Origin: Alteribacillus sp. YIM 98480
GTDB lineage: Bacteria > Bacillota > Bacilli > Bacillales > Marinococcaceae
DNA: 64,000 nt
Direction of reading: 5' to 3'
Assembly: GCF_009765375.1 (NCBI RefSeq)
Contig: NZ_VTOK01000010.1
Location: 1 to 64,000, forward strand
The number at the start of each line of letters is the position of its first letter. Positions within the stretch are counted from its first letter, which is position 1. The notes under the pieces were generated by a model. It was not told the DNA's origin, did no database searches, and saw only the letters and a program-made list of their open reading frames with translations. Positions 16,559 to 27,003 of this stretch are shown piece after piece. Position numbers and translations under genes: made by a program.

Positions 16559-16646
16559 GTAACTCTTATTTTCAGCTTCCTATTCTTATCCTGTTGCACC
16601 AGCACTTTTGTAGGTTTTATTAACTAATAGCAAATTTTATTGACAT

Positions 16647-16996
16647 AAGAAAAGCGCAAGCGGCCCGGAGTCGAAAGGGAAGACATAAGACGTTCAACTC
16701 ATTTTAATGAACTTCTCCTAAGATCGCACACGTCGACGCATAGGATGTGCTAATGTCGCTAATCCCACAGGACGTGGCTTTTTTGGCGACGAGTGTGCAA
16801 CGTAGAAGTCACCACATCGTGTGGAAGTACGTCCTGTGCCAACGCTGAACTGGCTTGCACTGAAGGTGTTGACTTTTGCGTTGCGACAGGACGTTCGCGG
16901 TTTTAGTAAAAGTTCCTCTTTATCGTGTGCGCCTGAGCGGCTGGGCGCTGAAGCTAGACTTCAAAAACGCCAACTATTTATAATTTCTTACCTTTT
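16647..16996 (-). repeat. Family-1 interspersed repeat, copy C (about 350 bp)
   Basis: Starts AAGAAAAGCGCAAGCG and ends TATAATTTCTTACCTTTT, which abuts the lutR terminator. The internal part is nearly identical to copy B but lacks about 50 bases near the GCGCAAGCG end. Orientation relative to the terminator is the same as for the other copies. Confidence 0.9.
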
Positions 16997-17026
16997 AAAA
17001 AAAGATGCCCGCTGATGGACATCTTT
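16997..17026 (-). terminator. Terminator of the lactate operon
   Basis: AAAGATGCCC and GGACATCTTT pair around GCTGAT. A T-run follows on the minus strand. The stem overlaps the lutR stop codon. Confidence 0.8.
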
Positions 17027-17739
17027 TAGCTTTCTAACCCTTTTATTATCGTTTTTTCCACATTGGTTAAATGTTCAAACATACCTGTTCTTGCCCGCTC
17101 GGCATCTTCTGCTTTAATCGCAGCATAAATAAGTTCGTGTTCTTCATAAAGTCGTTCTAGCGTTTGTTTTTCCGAAAACAGCCAAACACGCCTGCTTTCA
17201 AACATGGTTTTTCGAAGTGTGTCTGAAAGCTGGTTCATCATATCAAGCATTAATTTATTTTGAGAAGCCTCTGCAATAGTTAAATGAAAAGCTACATCTG
17301 CAGATTCGCCAACATTGTTTTCACCGGAAGCATGCTTCATATCTTGCAGGGCATTGTCTATGGAAATTAAATGATTTGCCGTTCTTTTTTTTGCCGCCAG
17401 CTCAGCTGCTCCTACTTCCATGATTTTCCTTATCTCAAACAATTCAAGCATTTCTTTTTTCGAAATAATTCGTTCAGGTTTCATCGGATCAAGTACGCTG
17501 GAAAAATCATAATTGTTTACAAACGTGCCTTCCCCTTGCTTAATTGTTACAATCCCCACTGCCCGAAGTGCGCTCAACGCTTCACGTACAGCTGATCTGC
17601 TCACTTGAAATTGATCCGAAAGCTGAACGACAGAATCCAGTTTTTCCCCAGGCTGCACGTCGCCTCGTTTAATCATTTCTTCTATTTGCTCTCGAACTAT
17701 TTCCGAGATTTTTTTAGATTCAATTTGTTTAAAGCTCAT
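17026..17739 (-). CDS. lutR: FadR-subfamily GntR regulator, LutR-like
   Basis: The 237-residue repressor has an N-terminal winged helix (KISEIVREQIEEMIKRG and VQLSDQFQVSRSAVREALSALRAVGIV) and a C-terminal all-helical FCD effector domain. It resembles B. subtilis LutR, which represses lactate use. Here it is the last gene of the lctP-lutABC operon, 66 bases after lutC, whereas in B. subtilis lutR is apart from lutABC and next to lutP. Lactate is the probable effector by context. Confidence 0.85.
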   Translation of the reverse strand: MSFKQIESKKISEIVREQIEEMIKRGDVQPGEKLDSVVQLSDQFQVSRSAVREALSALRAVGIVTIKQGEGTFVNNYDFSSVLDPMKPERIISKKEMLELFEIRKIMEVGAAELAAKKRTANHLISIDNALQDMKHASGENNVGESADVAFHLTIAEASQNKLMLDMMNQLSDTLRKTMFESRRVWLFSEKQTLERLYEEHELIYAAIKAEDAERARTGMFEHLTNVEKTIIKGLES

Positions 17740-17805
17740 GCAGGAGTCTCCTTCATTGCCTTTTGAGCTATCATTATATCACAAGAGCCGCTCAATTTTC
17801 TTCCA

Positions 17806-18513
17806 TTACCTGTCATCGATTAAAATATAACAAGCTCTTACTGGACCATGCACTCCCACCACCAGGTTCAGTTCAATGTCCGCACTATTACTTGGACCAG
17901 AAATAAAATTTATACAGGACGGAACTCGATGACCAGCTTTGGCTTCTTCATGAATTTTTTTGTTCACTTGGCTCATGCGCGGTACGATCGTACTTAATGG
18001 AATCAAAGCAATATAATAAGTTGGAAGCAGACTTACAGATTGCCCTTTTCCGCCTCCGTTCATCAAAACGACTGTACCTGATTCTGCCAGCGTATAATCA
18101 GAAAATGTAATACCGACATCAGCCTGCTCAGTGATTTTAATATCATCTTCATCAGGCGCCGAGCCCCAGATGTTTACATCAGGCCTTTCTACAAAAGGCG
18201 CCAATCCATACTCTACAAAACGAGGATCGTCCCAAATCGAAGCTTTTTCAGCCCCATACTCTTTCATCACATTATCAATTACAGCAGCCAGCCCGTCTAT
18301 ATTTGTTTCTCTAACATCCGTATGAATCGCTGTGCATTGCTCTTTCAACACATCAACAAGCTGATCGGTTGTATAATCAGCCATTATATCCCATTGAGGC
18401 TGTTTTTGATAAGAGGGCCGCTCTACACCGGAGGTTTTTCGTTCACGTCCAAGTTTTTCAGCAATATTATTTAAAAAGGATTCTTTATTTTGTATTGTTC
18501 CTTGCCTCATCAA
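17806..18513 (-). CDS. lutC: L-lactate utilization protein C (LUD domain)
   Basis: A 235-residue LUD-domain protein, the third subunit of the LutABC iron-sulfur complex that oxidises L-lactate to pyruvate. Recognisable blocks are [20 protein letters not shown] and the C-terminal [16 protein letters not shown]. The start overlaps the lutB stop by four bases. Confidence 0.93.
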   Translation of the reverse strand: MMRQGTIQNKESFLNNIAEKLGRERKTSGVERPSYQKQPQWDIMADYTTDQLVDVLKEQCTAIHTDVRETNIDGLAAVIDNVMKEYGAEKASIWDDPRFVEYGLAPFVERPDVNIWGSAPDEDDIKITEQADVGITFSDYTLAESGTVVLMNGGGKGQSVSLLPTYYIALIPLSTIVPRMSQVNKKIHEEAKAGHRVPSCINFISGPSNSADIELNLVVGVHGPVRACYILIDDR

Positions 18514-19934
18514 GAATCCTCCTTCTTTCTGTTTTTAAACCAATCACGGAAACGCTCTTTCTCTGGAGCAGGAAAGCTTCGCACGTCCGTCCATCCACTG
18601 AGCGGTCCAGGGCCTTTTTCTATAAATCCATCTTTTGAAAATGGCGATAACATGTAAGGCGCCGTTTTTGCAGCCATCTGGAACAGTCCCGGCGAACTTG
18701 CTGCTAATCCGAAACCTTTCATCGCATATCTTTCACCAATAGATGTTTTCTTTTCTTTTTCGGCAATGACTTTTCGATGTTCAATCAGCAGTTCATGAAG
18801 AGGTATTTTTACTGGACAAGCGTCTGTACAGGCGGCACAGAGACTTGATGCGTACGGCAAATCTTTATGGTCTTCATAGCCTTCAAGTAACGGAGAGAGT
18901 ACTGCACCGATCGGGCCTGGATATATAGATCCGTAAGAATGGCCGCCGACATGGCGGTATATCGGGCACACATTGATACAGGCTGCACAACGTATGCAGT
19001 GAAGCGCTGATTGGAATGCAGTCCCGAGAATGTTGGAACGTCCGTTATCTACAATAACGAGATGGAATTCTTCTGGTCCATCCAGGTCGCCTTCTTCACG
19101 AGGTCCGCTAAGACCTGTTACATAGCTTGTCAGTTTCTGGCCGACGGCGCTTCTGCACAGCATACTAACCAAAACATCGAGCTCTTCCCATGTAGGGACA
19201 ATTCTCTCCATACCCATTACGCTGATTTGCGTTTTCGGGATCGTTGTAGCAAGACGGGCATTTCCTTCATTGGTAACAAGCGCAACACTTCCCGATTCTG
19301 CCACAGCAAAGTTACAGCCAGTGATACCGATATCCGCTTCTAAAAATTCTTGGCGGAGCTGTTCACGCGCAAACTGCGTTAATTCTTCGGGCTTAGACGT
19401 TTTATCGTACCCTTTTAACCGTTCAAACGTTTCGCGAATTTGTTCTTTGTTTTTATGCAGAGCTGGAGCGACGATGTGAGATGGTGGATCGTGATCATCA
19501 ATTTGCAGAATATATTCTCCGAGGTCTGATTCAATCACTTCACAGCCTGCTCTTTCTAAAGCATCGTTCATGCTGATTTCTTCGGTCACCATCGATTTTG
19601 ATTTAATAATTTTGTTAGCTTCTTTTTTAGCCGCTACTTCTTTCACATATTCATTCGCTTCTTCTGCGGTTTGAGCAAAAAACACATGTCCCCCATTTTT
19701 TACAACATTTTCACTAAGCTGTTCTAAATAAAAATCGAGGTTTTCGAGAGTGTGTGAACGAATTTCCTCTGAAAGTGTCCTCCACTCTTCCCACTGGCCT
19801 AAGTCTTCCTCTGCTTTTGCTTTATTTGTATGAAGCCTGCCTTGAGCTTCTCGGACAGTTTCTCTCATATAAGAGTCGTCAAGCCCTTTATTCACACGGC
19901 TCTCAAAAGAACGTTCCCCAATTTTCATTGGCAT
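18510..19934 (-). CDS. lutB: L-lactate utilization iron-sulfur protein B
   Basis: 474 residues when started at the ATG at 19934, behind a strong GGAGG. An open frame to 19982 adds residues that overlap lutA and are not typical. A LUD domain ([26 protein letters not shown]) is followed by two 4Fe-4S clusters, [12 protein letters not shown] and CAACTDACP, and a C-terminal tail [15 protein letters not shown] as in B. subtilis LutB. It passes electrons from lactate towards the respiratory chain. Confidence 0.94.
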   Translation of the reverse strand: MPMKIGERSFESRVNKGLDDSYMRETVREAQGRLHTNKAKAEEDLGQWEEWRTLSEEIRSHTLENLDFYLEQLSENVVKNGGHVFFAQTAEEANEYVKEVAAKKEANKIIKSKSMVTEEISMNDALERAGCEVIESDLGEYILQIDDHDPPSHIVAPALHKNKEQIRETFERLKGYDKTSKPEELTQFAREQLRQEFLEADIGITGCNFAVAESGSVALVTNEGNARLATTIPKTQISVMGMERIVPTWEELDVLVSMLCRSAVGQKLTSYVTGLSGPREEGDLDGPEEFHLVIVDNGRSNILGTAFQSALHCIRCAACINVCPIYRHVGGHSYGSIYPGPIGAVLSPLLEGYEDHKDLPYASSLCAACTDACPVKIPLHELLIEHRKVIAEKEKKTSIGERYAMKGFGLAASSPGLFQMAAKTAPYMLSPFSKDGFIEKGPGPLSGWTDVRSFPAPEKERFRDWFKNRKKEDS

Positions 19935-19950
19935 AGCCGATTCCTCCTTT

Positions 19951-20673
19951 TTAGGCTTCCCTGCTGTTGAGCACTTGCGCAATGTGCATAACTTTAATAG
20001 GTTTATTTTTCCGGTTCATACGTCCACCAATGTTCATTAAACAGCCGCTGTCTGCTCCTATTAAAATATCAGCTTCCGTTTCTTCCACGTGATTTACTTT
20101 TTCATCTACCATCTGTTCTGAGATAGAGGTCATTTTTACAGCAAAGGTGCCGCCAAAACCACAGCAGTTTTGCTTATTCGGCAGATCTTTCAACTGAAGT
20201 CCTTTTACGTTTGATAGAAGCTGAAACGGAGCTTCCTTTTCTCCAAGCAACCTAGTCATGTGGCAGGATGTATGATACGTCGCTTTTGCCTCTAGAAATG
20301 CTCCAGTATTCGTAACATGCAGCACTCTATATAAAAACTGCGTTAGCTCATACGTTTTTTCTGCCAGGGCTTCAGCTTTTTCTTTCCATTTCGGTTCATC
20401 TTCTAATAGTTGTGGATATTCTTTAAGCATCGCAGCGCATGAACCGGAAGGAGTGACAACGGCATTGGCATGTTCAAACGTATTTATCATATGCTTTGCG
20501 GCTTTCTTTGTATCTTTATGGTAGCCGCTGTTGTATGCAGGCTGCCCGCAGCAAGTCTGATTTTCCGGAAAATCTATTTCACACCCATGTCTTTCTAACA
20601 GCTCGACCATATCTTTTCCGACGCCAGGATAAAACACATCGCCAAGACATGTAATAAATAGAGATACTTTCAT
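19951..20673 (-). CDS. lutA: L-lactate utilization protein A (CCG domains)
   Basis: The 240-residue subunit has two CCG cysteine-rich domains, with [10 protein letters not shown] in the first and [13 protein letters not shown] in the second. These bind a non-cubane 4Fe-4S cluster in heterodisulfide-reductase-like proteins. It lies 15 bases after the permease gene and 16 before lutB. Confidence 0.93.
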   Translation of the reverse strand: MKVSLFITCLGDVFYPGVGKDMVELLERHGCEIDFPENQTCCGQPAYNSGYHKDTKKAAKHMINTFEHANAVVTPSGSCAAMLKEYPQLLEDEPKWKEKAEALAEKTYELTQFLYRVLHVTNTGAFLEAKATYHTSCHMTRLLGEKEAPFQLLSNVKGLQLKDLPNKQNCCGFGGTFAVKMTSISEQMVDEKVNHVEETEADILIGADSGCLMNIGGRMNRKNKPIKVMHIAQVLNSREA

Positions 20674-20688
20674 TAATTATCCGCCTCC

Positions 20689-22476
20689 TTAGGCACTTCG
20701 GTTCCATTTGTAAAACTTTTGCTCTGCTTTATTTTGAAGCTGTCCTTGATAGCAAGCATAAAGGAACAATACAACGATAATTGCAGCCATCACTGTTCCA
20801 ATATTGAGGCCAAAACCGTGAATGAATATATATCCTGCTCCTCCAGCGAAGAACACATAGTAAACAGTTGGTATTAAGGTCTTTCTAATTAGTTCTCCTT
20901 CTTTTCCAATTAATCCTGCAGCAGCCGAAGCCGCGACAACATTATGCACACAAATCATATTTCCAGCAGCACCACCGACTGCTTGAAGAGCAACGACAAT
21001 CGATGGATTAATACCGACATTTTGTGCGGTTCCAAATTGGAATAAAGAAAACATCATGTTACTAATCGTATTACTTCCTGCTACAAAAGCTCCTAATGCT
21101 CCAATGGCCGGTGCAACAGCTGGCCAATTGCTTCCTGCAAGCCCCGAAACACTTTCTGCAAGCACAAGCGGCATGCTTTCAAAACCCCCACTGTTGGTGT
21201 CGGAATTAATAAAAACTTGGACCATTGGTACAGAAAAAAGCAATGCAGGTGACGCTGCTAAAATTGTTTTTCCTGACTCTTTCCAGGCCCTTCCGTATGC
21301 GGAACGATTCATTTTATATAAGAACGCAGATAATACAGAAACTATTAATAATATGAACCCGGGTAAAAATAAAGGGGTGCTTTCGATAGAAATCGAGCTC
21401 CCAAACACATTTTCTGCTTTTATGACAAATACTTTAAGCCATTCACCAAATGGAAGCGACTGCAAACGCGTGATAACAAGCAATGCCCCTACAATAATAT
21501 ATGGAATCCATGCTTTTACTGGGGATATCGGCTGCAAGGTTTGAGCAGGTTCAATGTTCAGATTTCCAGTCCAAGCCGGATCCCATGTGGAAGATGGTGC
21601 AAAATCCCAATCTTTTTTCGGCATAAATAATCCTTTTTTAGCAGCAGGCACGACAATCGCAAGTCCGATCAATCCGCCAAACATCGCAGGGAACTCAGGA
21701 CCAAGTAAATTTGCTACTAAAGCAAAAGGGATCGTAAATGAGAGCCCCGCAAATAATGCAAACTTCCAAACGGCCAGACCTTCTTTAATCGAACGATTTT
21801 CTCCAAAAAAGAACGTCAGCATGGTAACCATAAACAGCGGAATCAGCAAACCGACAATTCCATGAAAAATGGCTACTTCTCCACCAATCATGCGAACATA
21901 TTGTTCTAATGTCATTCCTATTGAGGCTGCTGTTTCTTCTACAGCAGAAGAGCCGGCAAGGCCCGACTGCACTCCTATTAATATCGGTGTTCCGACTGCC
22001 CCATATGAAACGGGGGCAGATTGAATAATTAAGGCAACCATGACAGCGCCCATCGCTGGAAATCCAACTGCAACTAATAATGGAGCTATAATAGCAGCCG
22101 GTGTGCCCCAACCAGATGCACCTTCAATAAAAGAACCAAATAACCAGCAAATAATAATAGCTTGAATTCGTCGATCCGGACTAATATCAGTAAACCCTTG
22201 ACGAATAGTTTGTATCGCGCCGCTTTCTTTTAACGTGTTCAGCATTAATATGGCGCCGAACACAATAAAGAGAACTTCCAAAGCCGTAGTAATTCCTTGC
22301 ATACTAGCCCCTGCAATCTGATTAACAGGTACTTCCCAAACAAAATACGCAACCAATACTGTGACGAGAAAAGCAATCGGCATCGCCTTTTTTGCCGGCC
22401 AGCGAAGAATTACAAGAAAAAATAATACTGTTATGATAGGTATTATGGCTAATAATGACAAGGCTCCTGTACTCAA
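20689..22476 (-). CDS. lctP: L-lactate permease
   Basis: A membrane permease of about 595 residues from the LctP family with at least twelve hydrophobic segments. It includes the loop [20 protein letters not shown] near residue 120 and [14 protein letters not shown] near the C-terminus, both typical of lactate permeases. An upstream in-frame GTG (22485) touches the AAAGGAG site, while a TTG at 22476 is eight bases from it, so TTG is the better start. It heads the lactate operon. Confidence 0.9.
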   Translation of the reverse strand: MSTGALSLLAIIPIITVLFFLVILRWPAKKAMPIAFLVTVLVAYFVWEVPVNQIAGASMQGITTALEVLFIVFGAILMLNTLKESGAIQTIRQGFTDISPDRRIQAIIICWLFGSFIEGASGWGTPAAIIAPLLVAVGFPAMGAVMVALIIQSAPVSYGAVGTPILIGVQSGLAGSSAVEETAASIGMTLEQYVRMIGGEVAIFHGIVGLLIPLFMVTMLTFFFGENRSIKEGLAVWKFALFAGLSFTIPFALVANLLGPEFPAMFGGLIGLAIVVPAAKKGLFMPKKDWDFAPSSTWDPAWTGNLNIEPAQTLQPISPVKAWIPYIIVGALLVITRLQSLPFGEWLKVFVIKAENVFGSSISIESTPLFLPGFILLIVSVLSAFLYKMNRSAYGRAWKESGKTILAASPALLFSVPMVQVFINSDTNSGGFESMPLVLAESVSGLAGSNWPAVAPAIGALGAFVAGSNTISNMMFSLFQFGTAQNVGINPSIVVALQAVGGAAGNMICVHNVVAASAAAGLIGKEGELIRKTLIPTVYYVFFAGGAGYIFIHGFGLNIGTVMAAIIVVLFLYACYQGQLQNKAEQKFYKWNRSA

Positions 22477-22536
22477 TTGTTCCACTCCTTTTTACTATAC
22501 AACACATAGTGTCATTAGGTCATCAGATGTCTAATA

Positions 22537-22550
22537 TGTAAGTGTTTTCA
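22537..22550. promoter_or_regulatory. cre-like site upstream of lctP
   Basis: TGTAAGTGTTTTCA fits TGWAARCGYTWNCW except for T in place of the core C. It lies about 60 bases upstream of the lactate permease start. Catabolite repression of this operon would be expected. Confidence 0.35.
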
Positions 22551-22618
22551 TAATAACAATGTTTGGGATCGTTTTCAATAGGAAAATGAGAAAAGTCCGG
22601 CCTAAGTATAAAAAAAGC

Positions 22619-22650
22619 TTCTTATTAATGTAATAAAACATTTATAAGAA
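22619..22650 (-). terminator. Terminator of the DinB-like gene
   Basis: TTCTTATTAATG and CATTTATAAGAA form a stem. On the minus strand GC and seven T follow. Confidence 0.7.
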
Positions 22651-22709
22651 ACTAAGAAACAACTATTTATTTTTATACTTTGAAATATGATAGTTTTCTA
22701 CTGAGGTAT

Positions 22710-23150
22710 TCACATGTTCCAATCTCTTCGCCACTGTTCAGGTAATTTAATTCCAGCTTGTTGAAACGCTATATAGTATTGCCCTTGATGGATGCCTTCA
22801 TGTTGAATGGCTATGTGAAGCAGTTCCTCCGGTGTAATATATTCCTGATACATAAGAATTTGGTGCTTCTGTGTTTCTTCAAACGCCCAGGACAATTCTT
22901 CAGTGCTTCGTCTTAATTCAAGAATGATAGATGCATCTTCTGGCACTAAATGTCCTGGAAATTCTACTTTACCTGTCATAAGAGAACCAGCGTAAACGCC
23001 TCTGACTCGAATCATGTGCATAAACCATTTTCGAATTGTTCCCAATTCAGCAATTAATGGCTTATCCCATAACTTTTCGGGTAATTCTTCGGCCAATTGG
23101 TTTGTCATATCAGCGGCATATATGAAACCATTGGTATTAATTATCACCAC
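22710..23150 (-). CDS. DinB-family four-helix protein
   Basis: A 146-residue protein with the DinB/YfiT-type helical bundle. HEGIHQGQYYIAFQQAGIKLP near the C-terminus supplies two of the usual three metal-binding His, and a His in WFMHMIRVRG near residue 45 may be the third. Family members bind divalent metal and some are thiol-dependent transferases. Its own role is unknown. The start is GTG, but the ribosome site (AAAAGGG) is close and an alternative GTG or internal ATG is possible. It is a single-gene unit between the lactate operon and malate synthase. Confidence 0.75.
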   Translation of the reverse strand: MVIINTNGFIYAADMTNQLAEELPEKLWDKPLIAELGTIRKWFMHMIRVRGVYAGSLMTGKVEFPGHLVPEDASIILELRRSTEELSWAFEETQKHQILMYQEYITPEELLHIAIQHEGIHQGQYYIAFQQAGIKLPEQWRRDWNM

Positions 23151-23210
23151 ACCCTTTTAAAGTTATTGTTTCTTCATTTAAATCAATTTTCCTGCTGAAA
23201 TCACAATAAA

Positions 23211-23292
23211 TGTTTAGAAAACTCGGCTTATCCAATAACACACGTCCGGTACGGTAAATGACGCAGTTTAACTTAAACTGATGACAATACTT
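23211..23292 (-). repeat. Degenerate family-2 repeat
   Basis: GTTTAGAAAACTCGGCTTATC at the left and CGCAGTTTAACTTAAACTGATG at the right resemble family-2 copies at 34644 and 46119. The right end points at the T-tract of the malate synthase terminator, the usual position for the family. Confidence 0.5.
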
Positions 23293-23299
23293 AACAGGT

Positions 23300-23335
23300 A
23301 AAAAAAGCTGCCCCGTCTTAAATCGGAGCAGCTTT
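23300..23335 (-). terminator. Terminator of malate synthase G
   Basis: AAAGCTGCCCCG pairs with CGGAGCAGCTTT. Seven T follow on the minus strand, nine bases after the stop codon. Confidence 0.88.
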
Positions 23336-23343
23336 GTCTAACA

Positions 23344-25524
23344 TTATTTCTGTGCCGGTATTTTCTTTTTAGCTTCGATGCGGCGCTGATGAAGAATTGG
23401 TTCTGTATATCCACTTGGCTGGTCATAGCCTTGAAAGACTAGGTCACACGCAGCTTGGAAGGCAACAGACTCATCGTAGTTTTCAGACAATGGTCTATAT
23501 CCCGGTACGCCTTTATTTTGTTCATCTACCACTTTTGCCATCCGCTTCAGTGTCTCTAGGACTTGATCTTTTGTACAAATACCCTGATGAAGCCAGCTTG
23601 CCATGTGCTGACTGGAAATACGAAGGGTTGCCCTGTCTTCCATCAAGCCGACATTATTAATGTCCGGTACTTTCGAACAGCCGATGCCCATTTCCACCCA
23701 ACGCACAACATAACCTAAAATACCTTGGGCGTTATTATCGAGTTCTTGTTGAATTTCTTCTGCACTCCAATTTGGCTCTTCTGTGACAGGGATTTGAAGA
23801 ATCTCATCTTCAAGATTTTCTGAGCTTTCTAGTAAATGTTTCTGAACTTCTTTTACATCTACTTGATGATAATGAAGGGCATGCAAAGTAGCTGCAGTAG
23901 GTGAAGGCACCCACGCTGTATTGGCACCAGCTTTTAATTGGCCTGCTTTTTGTGCCAGCATATCTGCCATTAATTCAGGCATAGCCCACATCCCTTTACC
24001 AATTTGGGCATGGCCTTGCAATCCTGATTCTAACCCTTTAAATACATTTGATTTTTCATACGCCTGGAGCCACGTAGACGTTTTCATTTCCCCTTTTCGT
24101 ATCATCGGACCAGCTTCCATAGAGGTATGAATCTCATCTCCTGTACGATCCAAGAACCCAGTATTAATAAATATAATTCTCTCTTTTACTTCTCGAATAC
24201 AAGCTTTCAGGTTCAAAGACGTTCGCCGCTCTTCATCCATGACCCCGATTTTTAAGGTATGACGTTCAAGTCCTAACAAATCTTCTATTTTATTAAACAA
24301 CTTGTCAGCAAAAGCGACTTCTTTTGATCCATGCATTTTTGGCTTAACGATATATACGGAACCTTTATCAGAGTTTTTATATTTTCCATTTTCTAAAAGA
24401 TCATGTTTAGCAATTAAACTTGTGATTGCTCCGTCTAAAATCCCTTCAGGTACTTCTTCCCCGTTTTTATCTAAAACAGCATTGATCGTCATTAAATGGC
24501 CGACATTTCGTATCAGCATATGTGATCTTCCCGGAAGTGTCAGTTCTTCCCCATTTGAGGATTGATACGTACGATCTAGGTTGAGGGACCGAGTTACGGT
24601 TTTCGCCCCTTTTTGGAAAGTTTCCGTTAGGTCACCTTTCATCAATCCAAGCCAGTTTCGATAGACAAGCACTTTATCTTCGGCATCTACCGCTGCAACG
24701 GAATCTTCACAATCCATAATTGATGTGATAGCGGATTCAAATAAAATATCTTTAACACCTGCCAGATCTGATTTGCCTATTGCATGTTCTGGATCAATTT
24801 GAATTTCAAAATGAAGATCGTTGTTTCGTACCAAAACGGCTGTAGGTTGTTCTTTGCTTCCTTGGTAACCTGCAAATTTGGCAGCATCCTTGAGAGTTGA
24901 AGCAGCACCGCTTTCAAGCGTTACTTTAAGGGTATCGTTATCGATGGCATAACTCACTACTTCTTTATGGGACCCTTTCTCTAATGGAATAATTTCATCG
25001 AGAAAATTTTTCGCATATTCTATAACTTTTTGACCGCGGGTTGGATTATATTCACTAGTCTTTTCTGCACCGCCTTCTTCACTGATCGCATCTGTTCCAT
25101 ATAATGCATCATACAAACTTCCCCATCTTGCATTCGCTGCATTTAATGCATATCTTGCGTTACTCATTGGCACCACTAGCTGCGGACCCGCCTGCAGGGC
25201 AATTTCATCATCCACATTTTGGGTCGATACTTGAAAGTCCTCTACTTTTGGTTCTAAATAATTTATTTCCTTTAAAAAATTCTTATACTGATTGAAATCA
25301 AATGAACCTTTATGTTCTTTATGCCAGCTATGGATTTTTTCCTGGATGTCATCACGTGTTTCTAATAATTCTCTATTTTCAGGTGCCAGGTCATGAATAA
25401 TATTATCCAGTCCCTGCCAGAACTTTTCACTTTCTATACCAGTCCCCGGTATAGCTTCTTGATTAATAAATTCATACAGTTCAGATGCTACTTGTAAATT
25501 ACCTGTTTTCACATAATTACTCAT
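23344..25524 (-). CDS. glcB: Malate synthase G
   Basis: The 726-residue enzyme condenses glyoxylate with acetyl-CoA to malate. The start at 25524 is set by GAGGAG eight bases upstream; two ATGs just before it are too close or out of range. Family blocks include [22 protein letters not shown] (Mg-binding acidic region), [29 protein letters not shown] and [25 protein letters not shown]. Single-gene unit with its own terminator. No isocitrate lyase is in the window, but glcD-glcF at 36-39 kb could supply glyoxylate from glycolate. Confidence 0.95.
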   Translation of the reverse strand: MSNYVKTGNLQVASELYEFINQEAIPGTGIESEKFWQGLDNIIHDLAPENRELLETRDDIQEKIHSWHKEHKGSFDFNQYKNFLKEINYLEPKVEDFQVSTQNVDDEIALQAGPQLVVPMSNARYALNAANARWGSLYDALYGTDAISEEGGAEKTSEYNPTRGQKVIEYAKNFLDEIIPLEKGSHKEVVSYAIDNDTLKVTLESGAASTLKDAAKFAGYQGSKEQPTAVLVRNNDLHFEIQIDPEHAIGKSDLAGVKDILFESAITSIMDCEDSVAAVDAEDKVLVYRNWLGLMKGDLTETFQKGAKTVTRSLNLDRTYQSSNGEELTLPGRSHMLIRNVGHLMTINAVLDKNGEEVPEGILDGAITSLIAKHDLLENGKYKNSDKGSVYIVKPKMHGSKEVAFADKLFNKIEDLLGLERHTLKIGVMDEERRTSLNLKACIREVKERIIFINTGFLDRTGDEIHTSMEAGPMIRKGEMKTSTWLQAYEKSNVFKGLESGLQGHAQIGKGMWAMPELMADMLAQKAGQLKAGANTAWVPSPTAATLHALHYHQVDVKEVQKHLLESSENLEDEILQIPVTEEPNWSAEEIQQELDNNAQGILGYVVRWVEMGIGCSKVPDINNVGLMEDRATLRISSQHMASWLHQGICTKDQVLETLKRMAKVVDEQNKGVPGYRPLSENYDESVAFQAACDLVFQGYDQPSGYTEPILHQRRIEAKKKIPAQK

Positions 25525-25830
25525 TGTCATTGCTCCTCTCATATTGTTGCTTATTATGAAACGTTGTTTCTATTTGTTTATATTTTATCACGACCTCATT
25601 ACTTTTTCAATTGTTCAGACATTTTTTAAAGGAAACTTGGCTTGCGGGGAGTCTTTTAGCGAAGTCGATTACCTAGTTGCACTTATAATGATCTCCTCGA
25701 AATTTTGACAACGTAAATGATTCATCCACTGTCGTACTTGTGCCCCGAGGGTGAAAGCCGCCTTCCGTACAATCGCTGTAATGTTCGTTTTGATAATCAA
25801 AATAGCAATTATGAAATTGATTCAAAGTAT
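25525..25830. other. Intergenic region upstream of malate synthase
   Basis: No gene seen. It should hold the glcB promoter. AAACTTGGCTTGCGGGGAGTC at about 25632 resembles the conserved end of the family-2 repeat, so a decayed copy may lie here. The remainder shows no clear structure. Confidence 0.4.
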
Positions 25831-25990
25831 AAGAAAAGCGCAAGCGCCTTGCTCACGAGCGACAAGTCCTGGAGAGTCGGCATATGGAAAGCTGATCTTT
25901 GCTTTCCATTGACGAACCGAAGGAATCTCGAGCGAGTAGGCGCTTGCGCTAGACATGTAAAACGCCTAATATTTATAATTTCTTACCTTT
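25831..25990 (-). repeat. Family-1 interspersed repeat, copy D (short, 160 bp)
   Basis: AAGAAAAGCGCAAGCGCCTT at one end, AGGCGCTTGCGCTAGACATG near the other, then the usual TATAATTTCTTACCTTTT. The terminal AGCGCAAGCGCCT / AGGCGCTTGCGCT inverted repeats are perfect here and show the element's ends best. The long internal part of copies B and C is missing. A family-2 repeat follows at once. Confidence 0.88.
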
Positions 25991-26088
25991 TTAGAAAAAC
26001 TTGGTTTGTCGCCCAGTCCTTAATGGCGAAAGCCTTATTTTTTCTTATACTTTAACCCTTTAATAATGTTAAACTTTCTTAAATTATA
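25991..26088 (-). repeat. Family-2 interspersed repeat next to copy D
   Basis: TTAGAAAAACTTGGTTTGTC, CGCCCAGTCCTTAATGGCG, TTCTTATACTTTAACCCTTT and GTTAAACTTTCTTAAA follow in the order shared by all family-2 copies. It lies between repeat copy D and the T-tract of the IclR-gene terminator. Confidence 0.8.
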
Positions 26089-26126
26089 AAAAAATGGAGA
26101 ACAAGTTATATTAAACTTCTTCTCCA
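26088..26126 (-). terminator. Terminator of the IclR gene
   Basis: TGGAGAACAAGTT pairs with AACTTCTTCTCCA, followed by seven T on the minus strand. The stem overlaps the 3' end of the gene. Confidence 0.85.
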
Positions 26127-26881
26127 CTGTTACCGCCATAACCCAGTCGGCGCGAGACTCGACTGCCAATGTCCAAAAATTTATTTTTTAAATCATTCAT
26201 CCTCTCTTCCCCCATTCGAATGGAAGGGCCGGAAATACTGATAGCACCTGCAATTTCGCCTCGGAAATTAAATATGGGAACGGCAATACATGTAATGCCT
26301 ACTTCATTTTCTTCTCTTTCGATCCCATATCCCCGGTATCTAATTTCCTTAATGTTTTCCATTAATTTATCAGGTTCCGTTATCGTTTTGTCTGTATGAG
26401 GAGGCAGTCCTTTCTGATTAATAATTTCTCTCACTTCCCCTTCTGGTAAATAAGCTAAAATCGTTTTTCCAGCACTTGTACAATGCATCGGCGCTCTTTT
26501 GCCAACCTGTGAATGCATTCGAAGCGTTTCATTACCTTCCAGCTTTTCAATGTAGACAGCTTCTTTTTGCGAATAAATAACCAGGTGAATCACTTCATTC
26601 GTTAATTCTTCAAGCTCCTTAAGATAAGGTGCTGCTTCTTTACGAATATCAATAGAATCAAGCAGTTTTGAGCTCAATTCTAAATATTGGTATCCTAAGC
26701 GGTACTTTTTCGTTTCTGCATCCTGTTCAATAAATCCGTGCTCCATTAGTGTAGAAAGTAAACGGAATATAGAACTTTTGTTTAATTCTAGCTTACTGGC
26801 TAATTCCGTAACCCCGTACCCATCTTTTTTTGTACTGACCAGTTTAATAATCGTCAATGCTCTATCTACTGATTTAACCAT
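26111..26881 (-). CDS. IclR-family transcriptional regulator
   Basis: 256 residues: an N-terminal winged helix (LTIIKLVSTKKDGYGVTELASKLELNKSSIFRLLSTL) and an IclR effector domain with KRAPMHCTSAGKTILAYLPE and the C-terminal FNFRGEIAGAISISGPS. It lies between malate synthase and a two-gene oxidoreductase operon. It may govern either, but no operator pair was recognised. Confidence 0.88.
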   Translation of the reverse strand: MVKSVDRALTIIKLVSTKKDGYGVTELASKLELNKSSIFRLLSTLMEHGFIEQDAETKKYRLGYQYLELSSKLLDSIDIRKEAAPYLKELEELTNEVIHLVIYSQKEAVYIEKLEGNETLRMHSQVGKRAPMHCTSAGKTILAYLPEGEVREIINQKGLPPHTDKTITEPDKLMENIKEIRYRGYGIEREENEVGITCIAVPIFNFRGEIAGAISISGPSIRMGEERMNDLKNKFLDIGSRVSRRLGYGGNSGEEV

Positions 26882-26958
26882 GCCGATCCCTCACTTATTT
26901 CCCGGTTCACACAACCTTCAAATATAATGTCCGTCCATTATAACATTATTTAGAAAGT

Positions 26959-26990
26959 AAAAACTTTGTCCGCAAGTGGACAAAGTTTTT
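26959..26990 (-). terminator. Terminator of the flavin oxidoreductase operon
   Basis: Perfect 13-bp arms AAAAACTTTGTCC and GGACAAAGTTTTT around GCAAGT, 14 bases past the stop codon at 27004. Confidence 0.85.
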
Positions 26991-27003
26991 GATGTATCAA
27001 ATA

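Noticed and set aside
16821-17015. Plus-strand open frame over repeat copy C
   Set aside because: Similarity to the frame in copy B only reflects the shared repeat. No start signal is present and it runs into the lutR terminator.
25831-25990. Short inverted-repeat copy D as an IS or MITE from a known transposase
   Set aside because: No transposase gene or target-site duplication could be seen, so no known insertion-sequence family can be named.
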